Shown: positions 8,901-18,940, counted from the first letter of the stretch. The stretch: DNA of 64,000 nucleotides from Sulfitobacter sp. SK011 (GCF_003352065.1 NZ_CP025803.1:620001-684000); one strand, 5' to 3'. The notes: generated by a model not told the origin, from the letters alone. Numbers and translations: made by a program.

Positions 8901-8965
8901 TTTAGTCTCCCGTTGTCAGATCAACATACCGCCACATTGAAGCAGCGATGTTACATCTGTGTGCA

Positions 8966-10801
8966 TCACAATCTCCGCCGCTTTACAGTCGCCGATGGAG
9001 CAGCAGCCACCAGATCGCTCAATTCATCGTCCTCTACTTCCAAGATGCGTTCGACCTCTGCCATCGCGTCTTCGGTTTCGATGTAATAGGCCCGCGCCGC
9101 GCCCAGAAGATCGCGCATGGCGCTGTAGGCGTAATTTGAATCGTTCAGGAATGAAGTTGCCATCTTAGCGTCGATCTTTCGGGCGCGGATTAGCCTGTCG
9201 ATCTTGCTGTTGGTTTCCTGTTCGTCCTTTTCGACCTGAATGCGTTCCTGATCCAGCCAAAGGCTTGATCGGTGTTCTGGGTCCGCCAGCTCAAGCTTGC
9301 GGATTTCCACGAGGATGCGGGCGATCTCTGTACGCAAGTCATTGTAGAGGTCCGTGATCACACCTTGCTTGCGCACCGTGTAATGGGTGGCGTTGCGCCG
9401 CAGGTGTTTGACCGCTTTCACGGCCCTGACGATACGCCCGGCAACATCTCGCATGGTGTAAATGTCTTGCATGACATCCTCGGGCATGTCCTTGGCCCCG
9501 ACCCGTGTCGCAAATTCGATGATCGCGGAATAAAGTGTCTTGACCCGTTTTTCATAGCGTTCACCGATATCGAATTCAAAGGATGCACGGCTGGCCGCGA
9601 CAGTTGCAGCGATATCGTTGGTTTCAAACAAAGCGCTTCGGTGCAGGTTGAGACCATGGGTGATCAATTCGATTGCATTGTCATAAAGGTGCTGAACTTC
9701 CCGGCGCATCGCTGTCCGAAAAGTTTGCGGAAACTCGTCTACCGCTTCGTTAAGATATTTCGGCTGGCTTAGGTCTTCCTTTGGTTGTGCAATGGCGAAT
9801 TCAAGGAATGCGATCAACTGATGAATGAGTGGAAGGATCAAAGCGACGCCCAGCACATTAAAGATTGAGTGGAACACGGCCAATTTCAGCGCGTAATCGG
9901 TGTCTGGAATACCGACGCCTGCACTTATGTAATCTACCGCCAAACGAATTTGGCTGATGAAAATCAGCGCCACGCCTGCAGTGACAAGGTTGAAGATAAG
10001 ATGTGCCAGCGCCAGCCGTTTACCCTGAAAATTCGCGGTAAAAGCGCCAATGATCGCGGTGACGGTGGTGCCGATGTTGGCACCGATTGCCAGCGCGATT
10101 GCGTTTTCATAGCTGATCTGCCCGGCGGCCAGTGCTGTGATGATCAGCACCATCGTGGCATGGCTTGACTGCATGACAACGGTCGCCGTGGCCCCCACAA
10201 GCGTATATACGACAAGCCCAAGCAGCCCGGTCAACGCAAAACGGGTCAGATCGAACTGGTCTTTGAAGGCCTCAAAGCCCTCCTTCATGTGGTGAATGCC
10301 CAGGAACAAAAAGCCAAGCCCCGCCAGAACATAGCCGGCACCGCGCAGGTATTTCGATTTTTGAAACACCAAAACGATCGCAATCGCCAGCATCGGCAAG
10401 GCATAGGCCGAGATGTTGACCTTCATCCCGAAACCGGCAACCAGCCAGGCTCCGGTCGTTGTTCCGATATTGGCACCGAATATGATGCCGACCCCTGCCA
10501 AAAGTGAGATCAGACCCGCACTGAGGAACGAGATCGTGATCACCGAGACCAGAGAGCTTGATTGCATGATCGTTGTAGACACAACGCCAAAGCCCACAGA
10601 TTTTGCGATCGACCCGGTTGCTTTCTCCAGCGCACGTTCAAGAAATCCGCCACTGAAAAGCTTAAACCCGTCTTCAAGCATCAACATGCCGAAAAGAAAG
10701 ATGGCCACGCCTGCGGCAATCTCCTGAAAGTCGGAACTGGCCCAAAACCCCAGGGTAAGCACCAACAGGATGACAGGCAAAAGCAGTCTTTTGAACATCA
10801 C
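8966..10801 (-). CDS. Na+/phosphate cotransporter with C-terminal PhoU-like domain (NptA/YjbB type)
   Basis: A 611-aa inner-membrane protein that moves phosphate with sodium. The N-terminal ~350 residues contain the two inverted PNaS repeats, each with the Gln-Ser-Ser motif (TIMQSSSLVSVITISFLSAG and VVMQSSHATMVLIITALAAG) and a GANIGTT loop (FGANIGTTTGAW, IGANIGTTVTAI). Residues ~375-600 are helical and charged, like the PhoU domain that occurs fused to such transporters. The gene follows the PiT gene by 10 bp, forming an operon of two phosphate carriers. Phosphate efflux or uptake are both possible for this family. No PhoB box was recognised upstream of the operon. Confidence 0.9.
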   Translation of the reverse strand: MMFKRLLLPVILLVLTLGFWASSDFQEIAAGVAIFLFGMLMLEDGFKLFSGGFLERALEKATGSIAKSVGFGVVSTTIMQSSSLVSVITISFLSAGLISLLAGVGIIFGANIGTTTGAWLVAGFGMKVNISAYALPMLAIAIVLVFQKSKYLRGAGYVLAGLGFLFLGIHHMKEGFEAFKDQFDLTRFALTGLLGLVVYTLVGATATVVMQSSHATMVLIITALAAGQISYENAIALAIGANIGTTVTAIIGAFTANFQGKRLALAHLIFNLVTAGVALIFISQIRLAVDYISAGVGIPDTDYALKLAVFHSIFNVLGVALILPLIHQLIAFLEFAIAQPKEDLSQPKYLNEAVDEFPQTFRTAMRREVQHLYDNAIELITHGLNLHRSALFETNDIAATVAASRASFEFDIGERYEKRVKTLYSAIIEFATRVGAKDMPEDVMQDIYTMRDVAGRIVRAVKAVKHLRRNATHYTVRKQGVITDLYNDLRTEIARILVEIRKLELADPEHRSSLWLDQERIQVEKDEQETNSKIDRLIRARKIDAKMATSFLNDSNYAYSAMRDLLGAARAYYIETEDAMAEVERILEVEDDELSDLVAAAPSATVKRRRL

Positions 10802-10811
10802 CTGTGACCCC

Positions 10812-12386
10812 CTACGGCAACATCATCCCGCGTAAGACGAAATAGAACATGGCGGCCAGAACCGCCGACACCGGAACAGTGATGATCCATGCCGACACGA
10901 TCTTGAACAGCGATGAGCGCTTGACCAGTTGCCGTTTCAATGCCTTTTGCAGTTCCTTTCTCTGAGCGGCATCAATGACGGCCTCCGACCCCATTCTCTG
11001 AAGTTCCTTCAGAATGCGCTGTTTGTCTTCGGGTGGTGCGTTCTGAAAATCCATCAGCACCTTTTCGGCCTGCTCAAAGTTTGGCTCGCCTTTGTGCTGA
11101 GCCAGAACATCTTCGACGACCCTACCCAGCCGCAACTCAAGGAACTCGCGCAGGAAGCCAACCCCGAACACCGCCCCAAGTGCGACGTGGGTCGAGCTGA
11201 CCGGCAATTTGAGGTGGCTCGCAATGATCACGGTGATCGCGGCCGACAGCGCAATACAAAAGGCGCGACTGCGGTCGAGCTCGGTAATTTCCGAACCGAC
11301 AGTGCGGATCAGCTTGGGCCCGAACAGCGCCAGACCCACCGAGATGCCCATCGCGCCGATAACCATGACCCAAAGCGGGATCGCGACTTTTGACGCGCCG
11401 CCCTCACCGGCGGTTAGGGCATCGACAATACCGGCGAGAGGACCAACAGCGTTGGCGACATCATTGGCACCATGCGCAAAGCTGAGCAGGGCCGCTGAGA
11501 TGATCAGCGGGATAGTGAAAAGCTGGTTCACCCCTTCGCGGTTGTTTTCCAGATTTGGAGCCACATTGTTAATCAGCGGACGAACGATGACGATGGCAAG
11601 CAGACCGGCAACCAGACCGATCAAAATAGCATTGGTGAAGTCAATCTTGACGAGTTTCGCGATACCTTTCAGCGCAATGTATGTGGCAAACGCCCATGTC
11701 ATGATACCGATCATGAACGGCACGACTTTGCGCGCCGATTCCACAGGCTCGGACTTGAAAAAAATTGTCCGCTTTAGAAAATACAAGAACAACGCGGCAA
11801 TGATACCGCCGGTGACAGGCGAAATGACCCAGCTTGCCGCAATTTTTGCCATCGCGTCCCAGTTTACAATATCCCATCCAGCCGCCGCGATGCCTGCACC
11901 CATGACACCGCCCACGATTGAGTGCGTTGTGGACACCGGCGCGCCAAGCCATGTGGCGGCGTTAAGCCAGATTGCCGCCCCGGTCAGGGCACCCATCATA
12001 ACCCAGACAAAGACTTGCGGGTCGGCAACATCGGCCGGATTGATAATGCCCTTCTTGACTGTACTGACCACATCGCCGCCGGCAATGATTGCCCCCGCTG
12101 CTTCGAAAATCGCAGCGATGATGATCGCCCCGGTCAATGTCAGCGCAAAAGAACCAACCGCGGGCCCGACATTGTTGGCAACGTCGTTGGCCCCAATGTT
12201 GATGGCCATATAGGCACCGATTACTGCGGCAGCGACCAGCAAATACGATTGTTCAACATGGGCAAATTTCGATCCCGCATAGACCATCACGCCAACGACA
12301 AACAATATCGCGGTGCCCAAACGCCCCACTTCTGTACGGCTTAAATCAGTCGCACTTTCGATCTTTAAATAGTCCTTGATCTTCAT
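10812..12386 (-). CDS. PiT-family inorganic phosphate transporter
   Basis: A 524-aa membrane protein carrying the duplicated PiT signature: GANDVANNVGPAVGS near residue 65 and GANDVANAVGPLAGI near residue 305. Further family hallmarks are LGAPVSTTHSIVGGVMGAG and LKLPVSSTHVALGAVFGVG. About ten to twelve hydrophobic segments are visible, with a charged cytoplasmic stretch (~410-490). PiT proteins carry metal-phosphate with H+ or Na+. It is the first gene of the phosphate operon (PiT, Na/Pi, coiled-coil). The 219-bp gap upstream, shared with the end of the protease operon, should hold its promoter. Confidence 0.93.
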   Translation of the reverse strand: MKIKDYLKIESATDLSRTEVGRLGTAILFVVGVMVYAGSKFAHVEQSYLLVAAAVIGAYMAINIGANDVANNVGPAVGSFALTLTGAIIIAAIFEAAGAIIAGGDVVSTVKKGIINPADVADPQVFVWVMMGALTGAAIWLNAATWLGAPVSTTHSIVGGVMGAGIAAAGWDIVNWDAMAKIAASWVISPVTGGIIAALFLYFLKRTIFFKSEPVESARKVVPFMIGIMTWAFATYIALKGIAKLVKIDFTNAILIGLVAGLLAIVIVRPLINNVAPNLENNREGVNQLFTIPLIISAALLSFAHGANDVANAVGPLAGIVDALTAGEGGASKVAIPLWVMVIGAMGISVGLALFGPKLIRTVGSEITELDRSRAFCIALSAAITVIIASHLKLPVSSTHVALGAVFGVGFLREFLELRLGRVVEDVLAQHKGEPNFEQAEKVLMDFQNAPPEDKQRILKELQRMGSEAVIDAAQRKELQKALKRQLVKRSSLFKIVSAWIITVPVSAVLAAMFYFVLRGMMLP

Positions 12387-12605
12387 TGATTACCCCCCCG
12401 GTATCTGCAGTCCGCGCAAAACAACCCAGCACGCTCAATGATCGTGCGGGCGGATCACGCTGTTGAACTAATCAGATCACGGTCAGAAAAAGCGCGCCAT
12501 GAGATGGATCAATTTCAGCGGCGGTAAATCGACTGGAAGCTCAAAAAAGAAGGAGGTTCGGTGTGTTCCCTCTGGTGCTGGCAGAGCCGCACTGGAGTAT
12601 ATCAC

Positions 12606-13739
12606 TTAATCAGCGGGCAGGGCTGTGGCATCCACTGGCTGGCAGCAGCCTTTCCACCACGCACCGATCTGATCTGCATGGGTGCTGCGGTTTTCGGACC
12701 AGATACCGTCGGTGTCATCCATGAAACCGAAATGATGCACCCCGACAAGCACCCCATCGGCATTGAAAACCGGCGACCCCGACGACCCACCTGCGGTATC
12801 GCAGGTATGGGTAAAGTCGCTGCCTGTCGCGCGCCCGTCCACGCCCGTCTGCACTGCGGCACAGTTGATGAAGGAAACCTGTTTTGGCTGTGACCCAGGG
12901 TGCTGAATGATAAAAAGCGGGCCGTCAGGGTCTGGAATGTCAGTTGTGATATCGACCGGTACATACTCAGGCCCGACGGGGCGGTTCAGCCGGATCACCG
13001 ACACGTCCAGGTCAAATGTGCTGCGTGTATCGTCATATTCGTCACAGCGCAGTTGCGGCCCCATGACAAGACGGTTCTGCGGATCGAATTCATAGCCGAA
13101 TACGGCGGTCATGCTCCGGCAGGTCTCGGCGCTGTTGATGCAGTGTTCGTTCGTCGCCAGCAGATCGGGTTCGATCAGAAATCCGGTGCAGGTGCGGGCA
13201 AAACCGCCGTCGATGAACGACAGGAATGCGACGGGGGCGGCCAGCGCACGAATGGCCTCGGGGACTTCCTGCGCGTTGATTGGCAGGATCTCATTTTCGC
13301 CCCAGGTAGAATAGAGCGACCCTTTGGCGCTTTGCACTGCGAGGTTTTCAATGATCAGCGCCGCCTCCTGCGGCACGCTCTGAGAAACCAGCGCCAGCCG
13401 CACCCGGCCAAGCGGCATCAGATTGGTCCAGTATCCCTCAGGCCCGATTGTGGATAGAGGAATGTCAAAGCTCTGGTCAAGTGCAGATACAAGGTGGACA
13501 AAAGCGGCGGGGTCAAACCCCTCCCCCTCGATCCGCAAGAGCAGGCGGATATAGTCCGCACCGGGTTGGCTGATCTCACCAGTCCACAGCACCGGCGGTT
13601 GGCCTGTCATGCGATCTGGCCCCACGCGGATGTCGCTGCCGCGCACCTTACCGTCAACATGGGCTTCCATGACCGGCGCTTGTTGTGCTGCCAATGGTGC
13701 CGCGAGCGCAAAACAGATGAGGATCAACAGAAGTTTCAT
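12606..13739 (-). CDS. Exported trypsin-like (V8/S1-type) serine protease
   Basis: A 377-aa protein with a signal peptide ending near Ala-Ala-Gln (residues 1-20). Residues ~25-165 form an extra domain that I do not recognise. The catalytic domain has His199 (LLATNEHCINS), Asp243 or Asp245 (TFDLDVSVIRL) and Ser320 (TAGGSSGSPVFN), the glutamyl-endopeptidase-like V8 pattern. Several cysteines could form disulfides, consistent with export. It is the last gene of the five-gene operon and overlaps the subtilisin gene by 4 bp (ATGA), so the two proteases are translationally coupled. The target is unknown; processing of another operon product or of host or environmental protein is possible. Confidence 0.88.
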   Translation of the reverse strand: MKLLLILICFALAAPLAAQQAPVMEAHVDGKVRGSDIRVGPDRMTGQPPVLWTGEISQPGADYIRLLLRIEGEGFDPAAFVHLVSALDQSFDIPLSTIGPEGYWTNLMPLGRVRLALVSQSVPQEAALIIENLAVQSAKGSLYSTWGENEILPINAQEVPEAIRALAAPVAFLSFIDGGFARTCTGFLIEPDLLATNEHCINSAETCRSMTAVFGYEFDPQNRLVMGPQLRCDEYDDTRSTFDLDVSVIRLNRPVGPEYVPVDITTDIPDPDGPLFIIQHPGSQPKQVSFINCAAVQTGVDGRATGSDFTHTCDTAGGSSGSPVFNADGVLVGVHHFGFMDDTDGIWSENRSTHADQIGAWWKGCCQPVDATALPAD

Positions 13740-15955
13740 TCGTCGAACAACGGCGACGTGTAATCTTTGATGTCGGCAAACCGGAATTCCACAATCTCAA
13801 ACCCGTCCGCGACGCTGGTTTGTACTTTCACTGGAGCTGACGCTGTGGTCACATTGCACGAAGGATACCTTTCCAGTGCCCCATAACGGTCACCCAGATC
13901 ACCGCCGATATGTCTGAAAATGATGTGCCGATTGCGGGCTTCGTTGAAGACCAGCCGCCGGACATTCCACCACTTCTGAAACTTCTGGTTCTCATGTGGC
14001 GTGCGACAGGAGAATTCGTCTGGGGCCTGCTTGACCTGTCCGACGATTCTGCGGCCATCGAAAAGCTCGAACTGGGCGTCACCAAGATGCATCGACCTGC
14101 CGATATTCAGCCGCCCGGCACTGACGTCACCGCTCAACTCCCCAAAAAAGTCAGCGGTATAGATCAGCCGATCCTTGACGATCTTGGGGGCCAACTGCGC
14201 GCCGCCCTGAGCGTCCCGATAGATAAATTCCCCGGCAGAAAAGATAAGTGAGGCGGCGGCGGCAACTTGTGGGGCTGCAATCGACGTGCCCGATTTATGC
14301 GCGAAACGGTTGTTGGAAACTGTGGACAGGACGTTTTGCGCAATTGCGCCTACATCGAATTCTGGATTGGTATTGGTCGCCGCCGTATCGGTTTGCCAAG
14401 GGCGCGGATCAGCGAGATCAGCGTTCAGCCCGACGACCGTGATAACATTGGGCAACCCGTTCAGGCAGGCGGGCAAGATACGGCAGCTTTCATCGTCCAT
14501 CGCCTGGCCTTCATTGCCGGCCGCCGCAACAAACAACATCCGGCTACCTTGCGCGGCCAAGGCGGCTTCGACCTCATCGAAATTGCCCCAAATTTGCAGG
14601 ATACCAAAGCTCATGTTTGCAACGCGGGTCCCTTCGGGAATATCCTGCTGCAACTGGTTTACCAGATTTTCGATCTGGGTTTCTGCCACAGCATTCTTGT
14701 CGAATTCCAAAAACCGCAACTGCGCCGCAGGATTGAGACCGATCATGCCCTTGCCATTTTCCTGCGATGCGATCAGCCCACCAACCGATGCCGCGTGATC
14801 ACTGTCGCTCAGCGCCAGTTCGTCGATCTTGGCACAGTCCACACTGGGTATGGCCGCTGTCGTGGTGTCATTGGAGGCTTCAAGAACATCTGCTGTAAAC
14901 TCTTCAACCGGGGCAACCAGTTCGGTCCCGTCTGTTGTCGATACATTTGGCCAGTCGCAATGACCTGACAATAACCGGCTGTCGATCACCACAACACCTA
15001 TGGGGCGCTTATATTCATCTGGCATATCCCCAGACCCAGCAAACGGATGGTTTATCAGCTTGAAAAGATCAATCTGTTGGTCAAAGTATGGCTCATCTTC
15101 GACCGCGTACTTGGACACGGACCCAACAGGGCGCAGATTTTTCTGCATGGCATCCAGCGCCAGATCATTGGGCGACTCGGTCGTGATGAGCTGGTTCCAT
15201 TCTGCTGAGCGCTCCGTGACGCTCACAAATTCGCGTTCCGTCTTGCTGCCGGGTTGCGCCATGCCGAGGTCTGCCAGTACTTTGCTGAAGCTGGACTTGC
15301 CGTCTGCTTTGAGTGCAACCGTTGTTGCCAACCGAAGCTGTGGAACCGTAACTTTGATCGTGCCCGTGGGCCGCTTGATCGTCGTGGGGTTGAAACGTTT
15401 CACGAGGTCTTCGCAGCTTGCTTTCCAGGCGGAACACTCCACCCCAGCCGGTACCACATAATCCTCAGCGCGCCAGTCCGCCGGCACTTCGATGCGTGAC
15501 AGGACCGTCACGCTTTCGAACAGGTAATCCGGGATCAGGATTGTCGTGCCTGCCCGGGTCGCCCAACGCCCTCGGCTGATGGTAAACCCACCAATATGAG
15601 CGGCAACGTCCGATATCGTCTTTTCCGATACGGCTTTGCGGGTTCGCGAACAGACATCTGGGTTCAGATCACACAAGAGCGCGTCCAGCGCCTCGGGAAA
15701 GAACGATCCCATGAACACGCCCTCTTCGCGAAGCAGAATCTCTACAAAGGGTGATTTTGCCGTGGTCGCCTCGCGGACTGTCAGATTGCCTGAGTTGTAG
15801 AGCACGACATAAAGCGTGCTCAGTTCAATCGCCAATTCTGCGTCTGACTGGCTGGCAGAGCGCCACTCCAGCTCTGCAACCGGCACTGCACTTTGGGCCC
15901 ACGCTGGCCCCACACCGCACAGCAGCAGTGCAATAACTCGGGCAAACACCTTCAT
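13736..15955 (-). CDS. Exported subtilisin-like (S8) serine protease with large N-terminal region
   Basis: A 739-aa protein starting at ATG 15955, chosen for its perfect AAGGAGG and for the signal peptide that follows (LIALLLCG-type core, cleavage near AWAQ). Residues ~22-310 are not recognised. The S8 triad is complete: Asp325 (GVVVIDSR), His387 (DSDHAASVGGLIAS) and Ser558 (KSGTSIAAPQVAAA), with the oxyanion Asn481 in AAAGNEG. The ~110 residues after the catalytic domain contain several cysteines. It lies 28 bp after the metalloprotease stop and overlaps the trypsin-like gene. The long N-terminal region may be a propeptide or a binding domain; this is inference. Confidence 0.88.
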   Translation of the reverse strand: MKVFARVIALLLCGVGPAWAQSAVPVAELEWRSASQSDAELAIELSTLYVVLYNSGNLTVREATTAKSPFVEILLREEGVFMGSFFPEALDALLCDLNPDVCSRTRKAVSEKTISDVAAHIGGFTISRGRWATRAGTTILIPDYLFESVTVLSRIEVPADWRAEDYVVPAGVECSAWKASCEDLVKRFNPTTIKRPTGTIKVTVPQLRLATTVALKADGKSSFSKVLADLGMAQPGSKTEREFVSVTERSAEWNQLITTESPNDLALDAMQKNLRPVGSVSKYAVEDEPYFDQQIDLFKLINHPFAGSGDMPDEYKRPIGVVVIDSRLLSGHCDWPNVSTTDGTELVAPVEEFTADVLEASNDTTTAAIPSVDCAKIDELALSDSDHAASVGGLIASQENGKGMIGLNPAAQLRFLEFDKNAVAETQIENLVNQLQQDIPEGTRVANMSFGILQIWGNFDEVEAALAAQGSRMLFVAAAGNEGQAMDDESCRILPACLNGLPNVITVVGLNADLADPRPWQTDTAATNTNPEFDVGAIAQNVLSTVSNNRFAHKSGTSIAAPQVAAAASLIFSAGEFIYRDAQGGAQLAPKIVKDRLIYTADFFGELSGDVSAGRLNIGRSMHLGDAQFELFDGRRIVGQVKQAPDEFSCRTPHENQKFQKWWNVRRLVFNEARNRHIIFRHIGGDLGDRYGALERYPSCNVTTASAPVKVQTSVADGFEIVEFRFADIKDYTSPLFDE

Positions 15956-15983
15956 GGTTATTCCTCCTTGTTGGCTTCGCAGG

Positions 15984-17228
15984 TCATGGACCCGTGTGGG
16001 TGACGGTGATAGCGAAACGGCCCGCGTCATACCCGTGGACAGCGACAAATGCAGTGCTCTGCCCTGCCGGCACGTCGACAGCGCAGGTTTCTTCTGCGCC
16101 ATCGGAATACGGTCGACAGTCAAAGTTTGAGATCAGCGCCGGACCGCCAAATTTGACATAAAGATCAGGATCACCTGACGCAGGACCATCCCCCGTCATG
16201 ACGGCGCTAAAAGGGGTTCCGGGCGCGACAGGAAACTGGCCAATCAGGATGAAATCATCCTGGGCAACATCCATGGGCCCAAAGCTTTCTGTCATGGCCC
16301 CGCCACCGCTGCCATGCAGAGGCGTACAGACCGAGGTGTCGATGACAAACCCCGCCGCCGCACCGTAGATACAGGCGGCACCGTTCTTGTCGGTTTCGGT
16401 CAGGCGCAAAGTCCAGTCGCCCAATCCATTGCACTGCGGATAATGCATCACCGAAAAGGCATCATAGTCTGTCACCGGTCGCCAATCGGTATCCTCAAAA
16501 CAGGCCCCGGCGTCTGGACGGACATGTTCGTGCCTTGCACCGATGACGTGCCCCAGTTCATGCCGTAGGATCCCCCGCAGCGTCAGGTTGCCGTTCGGAT
16601 CGAGGCCAAAGGACGAAGGGTCAATTACGACGCTACGGTCATCGCGTGGGTCGTTTGGGAAAAACGCGGCGGCAAGAAACTGACCGCCGGCATTGACCGG
16701 ACGCACATCAAAAAGCACCCCGTCGTTGGATGTGTCACAGATTGAATCTTCGCCGGGATGATAGATAAAATCCACATCCGCCACGGCCTCCCACGCTGCT
16801 GTTGCACCTTGCATGTCCGCGACCACCGCAGCATGACGCCCACCAAATGCCGTACTGATGCAATAGCTCAGCTGACGTTGCTGAGTGGCACCCCAAAGCT
16901 GGTCAAGGCCGCCGTTGGTGATGATCGTAAACTCGGGGACATTGCCGCTGGGGACTGGTGGTGTGTTTGCGATGTTCTGCTCATAAAACTCGCGCAACAG
17001 CTTCTCGTTGCGTATCGGCGTGTCGCCATTGACGTAGTATTTTCCTGTCTCGGGCAAGAAAGGCGTCTGGTCGCGAAACTCTTCGAAGGTCAGTTGTTTT
17101 GCTTGCGTGCGGGCCGCCTCGGCCGCGGATTTCAACGCCTCTTGGGCCTCTTCCGGTGTGGCCTGCTGTGCCGAGGCTAGATGCGGCGTGAGTGCCAGTA
17201 AGGCTGCAATGAGTATTCTTGTGGTCAT
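15984..17228 (-). CDS. Exported zinc metalloprotease with C-terminal PPC domain
   Basis: A 414-aa protein with a signal peptide (residues 1-20, ending ASAQQ). The metzincin zinc motif HExxHxxGxxH is complete and followed by Glu as in astacins (HELGHVIGARHEH, His223, Glu224, His227, His233), and the Met-turn is SVMHYPQ (Met261). Residues ~325-412 read as a bacterial pre-peptidase C-terminal domain (SGDPDLYVKFGGPA, HGYDAGRFAITVTHTGP), which is often removed from secreted proteases. Residues 25-95 are a charged pro-region. It sits third in the operon, between the amidohydrolase and the subtilisin gene. Astacin-like (M12A) is the best assignment. Confidence 0.88.
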   Translation of the reverse strand: MTTRILIAALLALTPHLASAQQATPEEAQEALKSAAEAARTQAKQLTFEEFRDQTPFLPETGKYYVNGDTPIRNEKLLREFYEQNIANTPPVPSGNVPEFTIITNGGLDQLWGATQQRQLSYCISTAFGGRHAAVVADMQGATAAWEAVADVDFIYHPGEDSICDTSNDGVLFDVRPVNAGGQFLAAAFFPNDPRDDRSVVIDPSSFGLDPNGNLTLRGILRHELGHVIGARHEHVRPDAGACFEDTDWRPVTDYDAFSVMHYPQCNGLGDWTLRLTETDKNGAACIYGAAAGFVIDTSVCTPLHGSGGGAMTESFGPMDVAQDDFILIGQFPVAPGTPFSAVMTGDGPASGDPDLYVKFGGPALISNFDCRPYSDGAEETCAVDVPAGQSTAFVAVHGYDAGRFAITVTHTGP

Positions 17229-17272
17229 CAGAAATCCCCTTGATGAATGTGGCGATCAAACTCTGGAAACGA

Positions 17273-18940
17273 TCACCCGCTGTTGAAAATGTCCTCAAAA
17301 ACCGGATGACCGGCAAAAAATTGTGAAAGCCGGGACTGTTGCGCGCCATCAGCGTCCAACCCCAGATAGCGCGCGGCATTGCCTCCCATGACGCTTTCTC
17401 GGGTGGCATCATCCAGTGCCAACTCGTCCAGCGCCTGTCGCACACCCGCAAGATACTGTGGATGGCTTGGCACCCGCCCGATCATTGACCAGTCCGACCC
17501 ATACATCATCCGGTCCAGCATTTTGGGCGTCCGCCCAAGCAACGTTGCGACCCGTTGCATCACCCGGTCCCTTGATGGAGACTCTGGATCAGCCGCGTCG
17601 GTCCAATAGCTTAGATCGAAAAAGAGGTTCGGATAGGTCTCCAGCATACCTGCGAGGGTTTCTTCCCAATCCACCCCTGTCGCCAATGCCCCGGCAGGTG
17701 CGCTCTCATCAAAGCCGCCAAAATGTGCGAGGTTCAGGCGCAGATTTTTCAGTCCGGGCTGGTCCAGCACGCCGCGCCATCCATCGGGGGAAGCAAACGC
17801 GCCAGTGTCCGGGCCAGCGGCAATGGAATTGTTGGCATGCGCCTTGATCGGCACGTCATTCGCCACACACCATTCATAAAGTTTGAACAGCTCCGCATCC
17901 AGTGCTGCGCCGCCCGCCTTGGGTTTGCGTGGTGCCCATGTGATGTCGATCCGGTCATTTCCGGACGGAACGAAACCCATCGGCGGATAGAGCTTCACGC
18001 CGGCGAACCCGAATTCGAGAACCGCCCGCTTGACGTGGCGCAATGTGTCGGCATTCGGATCATCTTCGGCTTCAAGGGCGGCCTTGAGCGGACAAAACGG
18101 TGCAAAGTTCAAGATCACAGCATCCGGATAACTCTTGGCAATCGCAGAAAACAGCGTGATCAGATCCTCTGTCGGAGTGACCGTTTCTTCGGTCAAAAAC
18201 CAGGCGCTGAATTCCACCAGTGAGGGCGAGAATATACGGATGCCTGAGGGCCCGCCGTAAAGCCGCCCCAACTCTGCGAGGATATCCACGCGCGGTCGCG
18301 TCAAAAGACCGGCCCAACGGATCGTTTGCATGAACGGTGAATAATGGACATAGCTGCGCGTTTCGCCTTGTGACAACGCGCCGGTATTGCCTTGCCTGAA
18401 AATTTCAGCGGCCAAGGTGCGCCCTTGATTTTCTGGGGTTTGAAGCGAGTTTCGCAAATTTGGCTGCCCCACCTCTGCGGCAATCCGGTCCAGCACCTGT
18501 TCCTCTTCGGTTCGTGTGGTGCGCAACCCGGCGGTCTGCTGACCCAGATTACGGCTGAACGCGGCCAGTCCTGCGGCCACGTTGCGTTCGTCGCGCTTCA
18601 GGACCTCTGGCTCTGGCGCAGATATGAAACCTTGGGTACCCAACGTCTCAAGTTCCTTTCCGGCGCGCGGTGTTCCTGACAACATGATGGCTTTGAGCAG
18701 TTTCAGAAAAGCTCCGGTGACGGGCGCGCTTTCGACCGGCTGGTGCGGGTCGCGTAATATAGTCTGCTGTAAAAAGCCCACCAGCGGCACATCCCGACCA
18801 TTAAAAATATGCGCGTGAATGTCGATCGCGGTACGGGAAACCTCAGGCTGGAAAAAGCTTTTGATCCGCCCGCAGCCCGGCAAAAGCGACAGCCCACCAA
18901 AGCCAAGGCCGCGTTGCAAAAGCCGTCTGCGGGTGATCAT
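17273..18940 (-). CDS. Amidohydrolase-superfamily protein with Tat/lipoprotein signal
   Basis: A 555-aa metal-dependent hydrolase. The N-terminus has twin arginines (TRRRLLQRG), a hydrophobic core and a lipobox-like LLPGC at residues 19-23, so it is probably exported and anchored in the membrane. The metal-binding His-x-His is in AIDIHAHIFNG (His42, His44). Further likely ligands are His in IKAHANN, His in NLAHFGG and Asp in YGSDWSMIG, which fits the amidohydrolase-2 (ACMSD-like) group. A long insertion (~55-250) is unusual for that group. It follows the peroxidase gene by 36 bp. Substrate unknown; an amide, ester or decarboxylation substrate made extracytoplasmically is possible. Confidence 0.82.
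   Translation of the reverse strand: MITRRRLLQRGLGFGGLSLLPGCGRIKSFFQPEVSRTAIDIHAHIFNGRDVPLVGFLQQTILRDPHQPVESAPVTGAFLKLLKAIMLSGTPRAGKELETLGTQGFISAPEPEVLKRDERNVAAGLAAFSRNLGQQTAGLRTTRTEEEQVLDRIAAEVGQPNLRNSLQTPENQGRTLAAEIFRQGNTGALSQGETRSYVHYSPFMQTIRWAGLLTRPRVDILAELGRLYGGPSGIRIFSPSLVEFSAWFLTEETVTPTEDLITLFSAIAKSYPDAVILNFAPFCPLKAALEAEDDPNADTLRHVKRAVLEFGFAGVKLYPPMGFVPSGNDRIDITWAPRKPKAGGAALDAELFKLYEWCVANDVPIKAHANNSIAAGPDTGAFASPDGWRGVLDQPGLKNLRLNLAHFGGFDESAPAGALATGVDWEETLAGMLETYPNLFFDLSYWTDAADPESPSRDRVMQRVATLLGRTPKMLDRMMYGSDWSMIGRVPSHPQYLAGVRQALDELALDDATRESVMGGNAARYLGLDADGAQQSRLSQFFAGHPVFEDIFNSG

Noticed and set aside
11209-12213. Long rightward open frame opposite the PiT transporter
   Set aside because: Low-complexity Ala/Thr/Ile-rich text mirroring the transporter; no start signal or family.
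12561-12893. Rightward frame starting at GTG after AAGGAGG, antisense to the trypsin-like gene
   Set aside because: The ribosome-binding site is striking, but most of the frame mirrors the protease gene and shows no protein features; probably chance.
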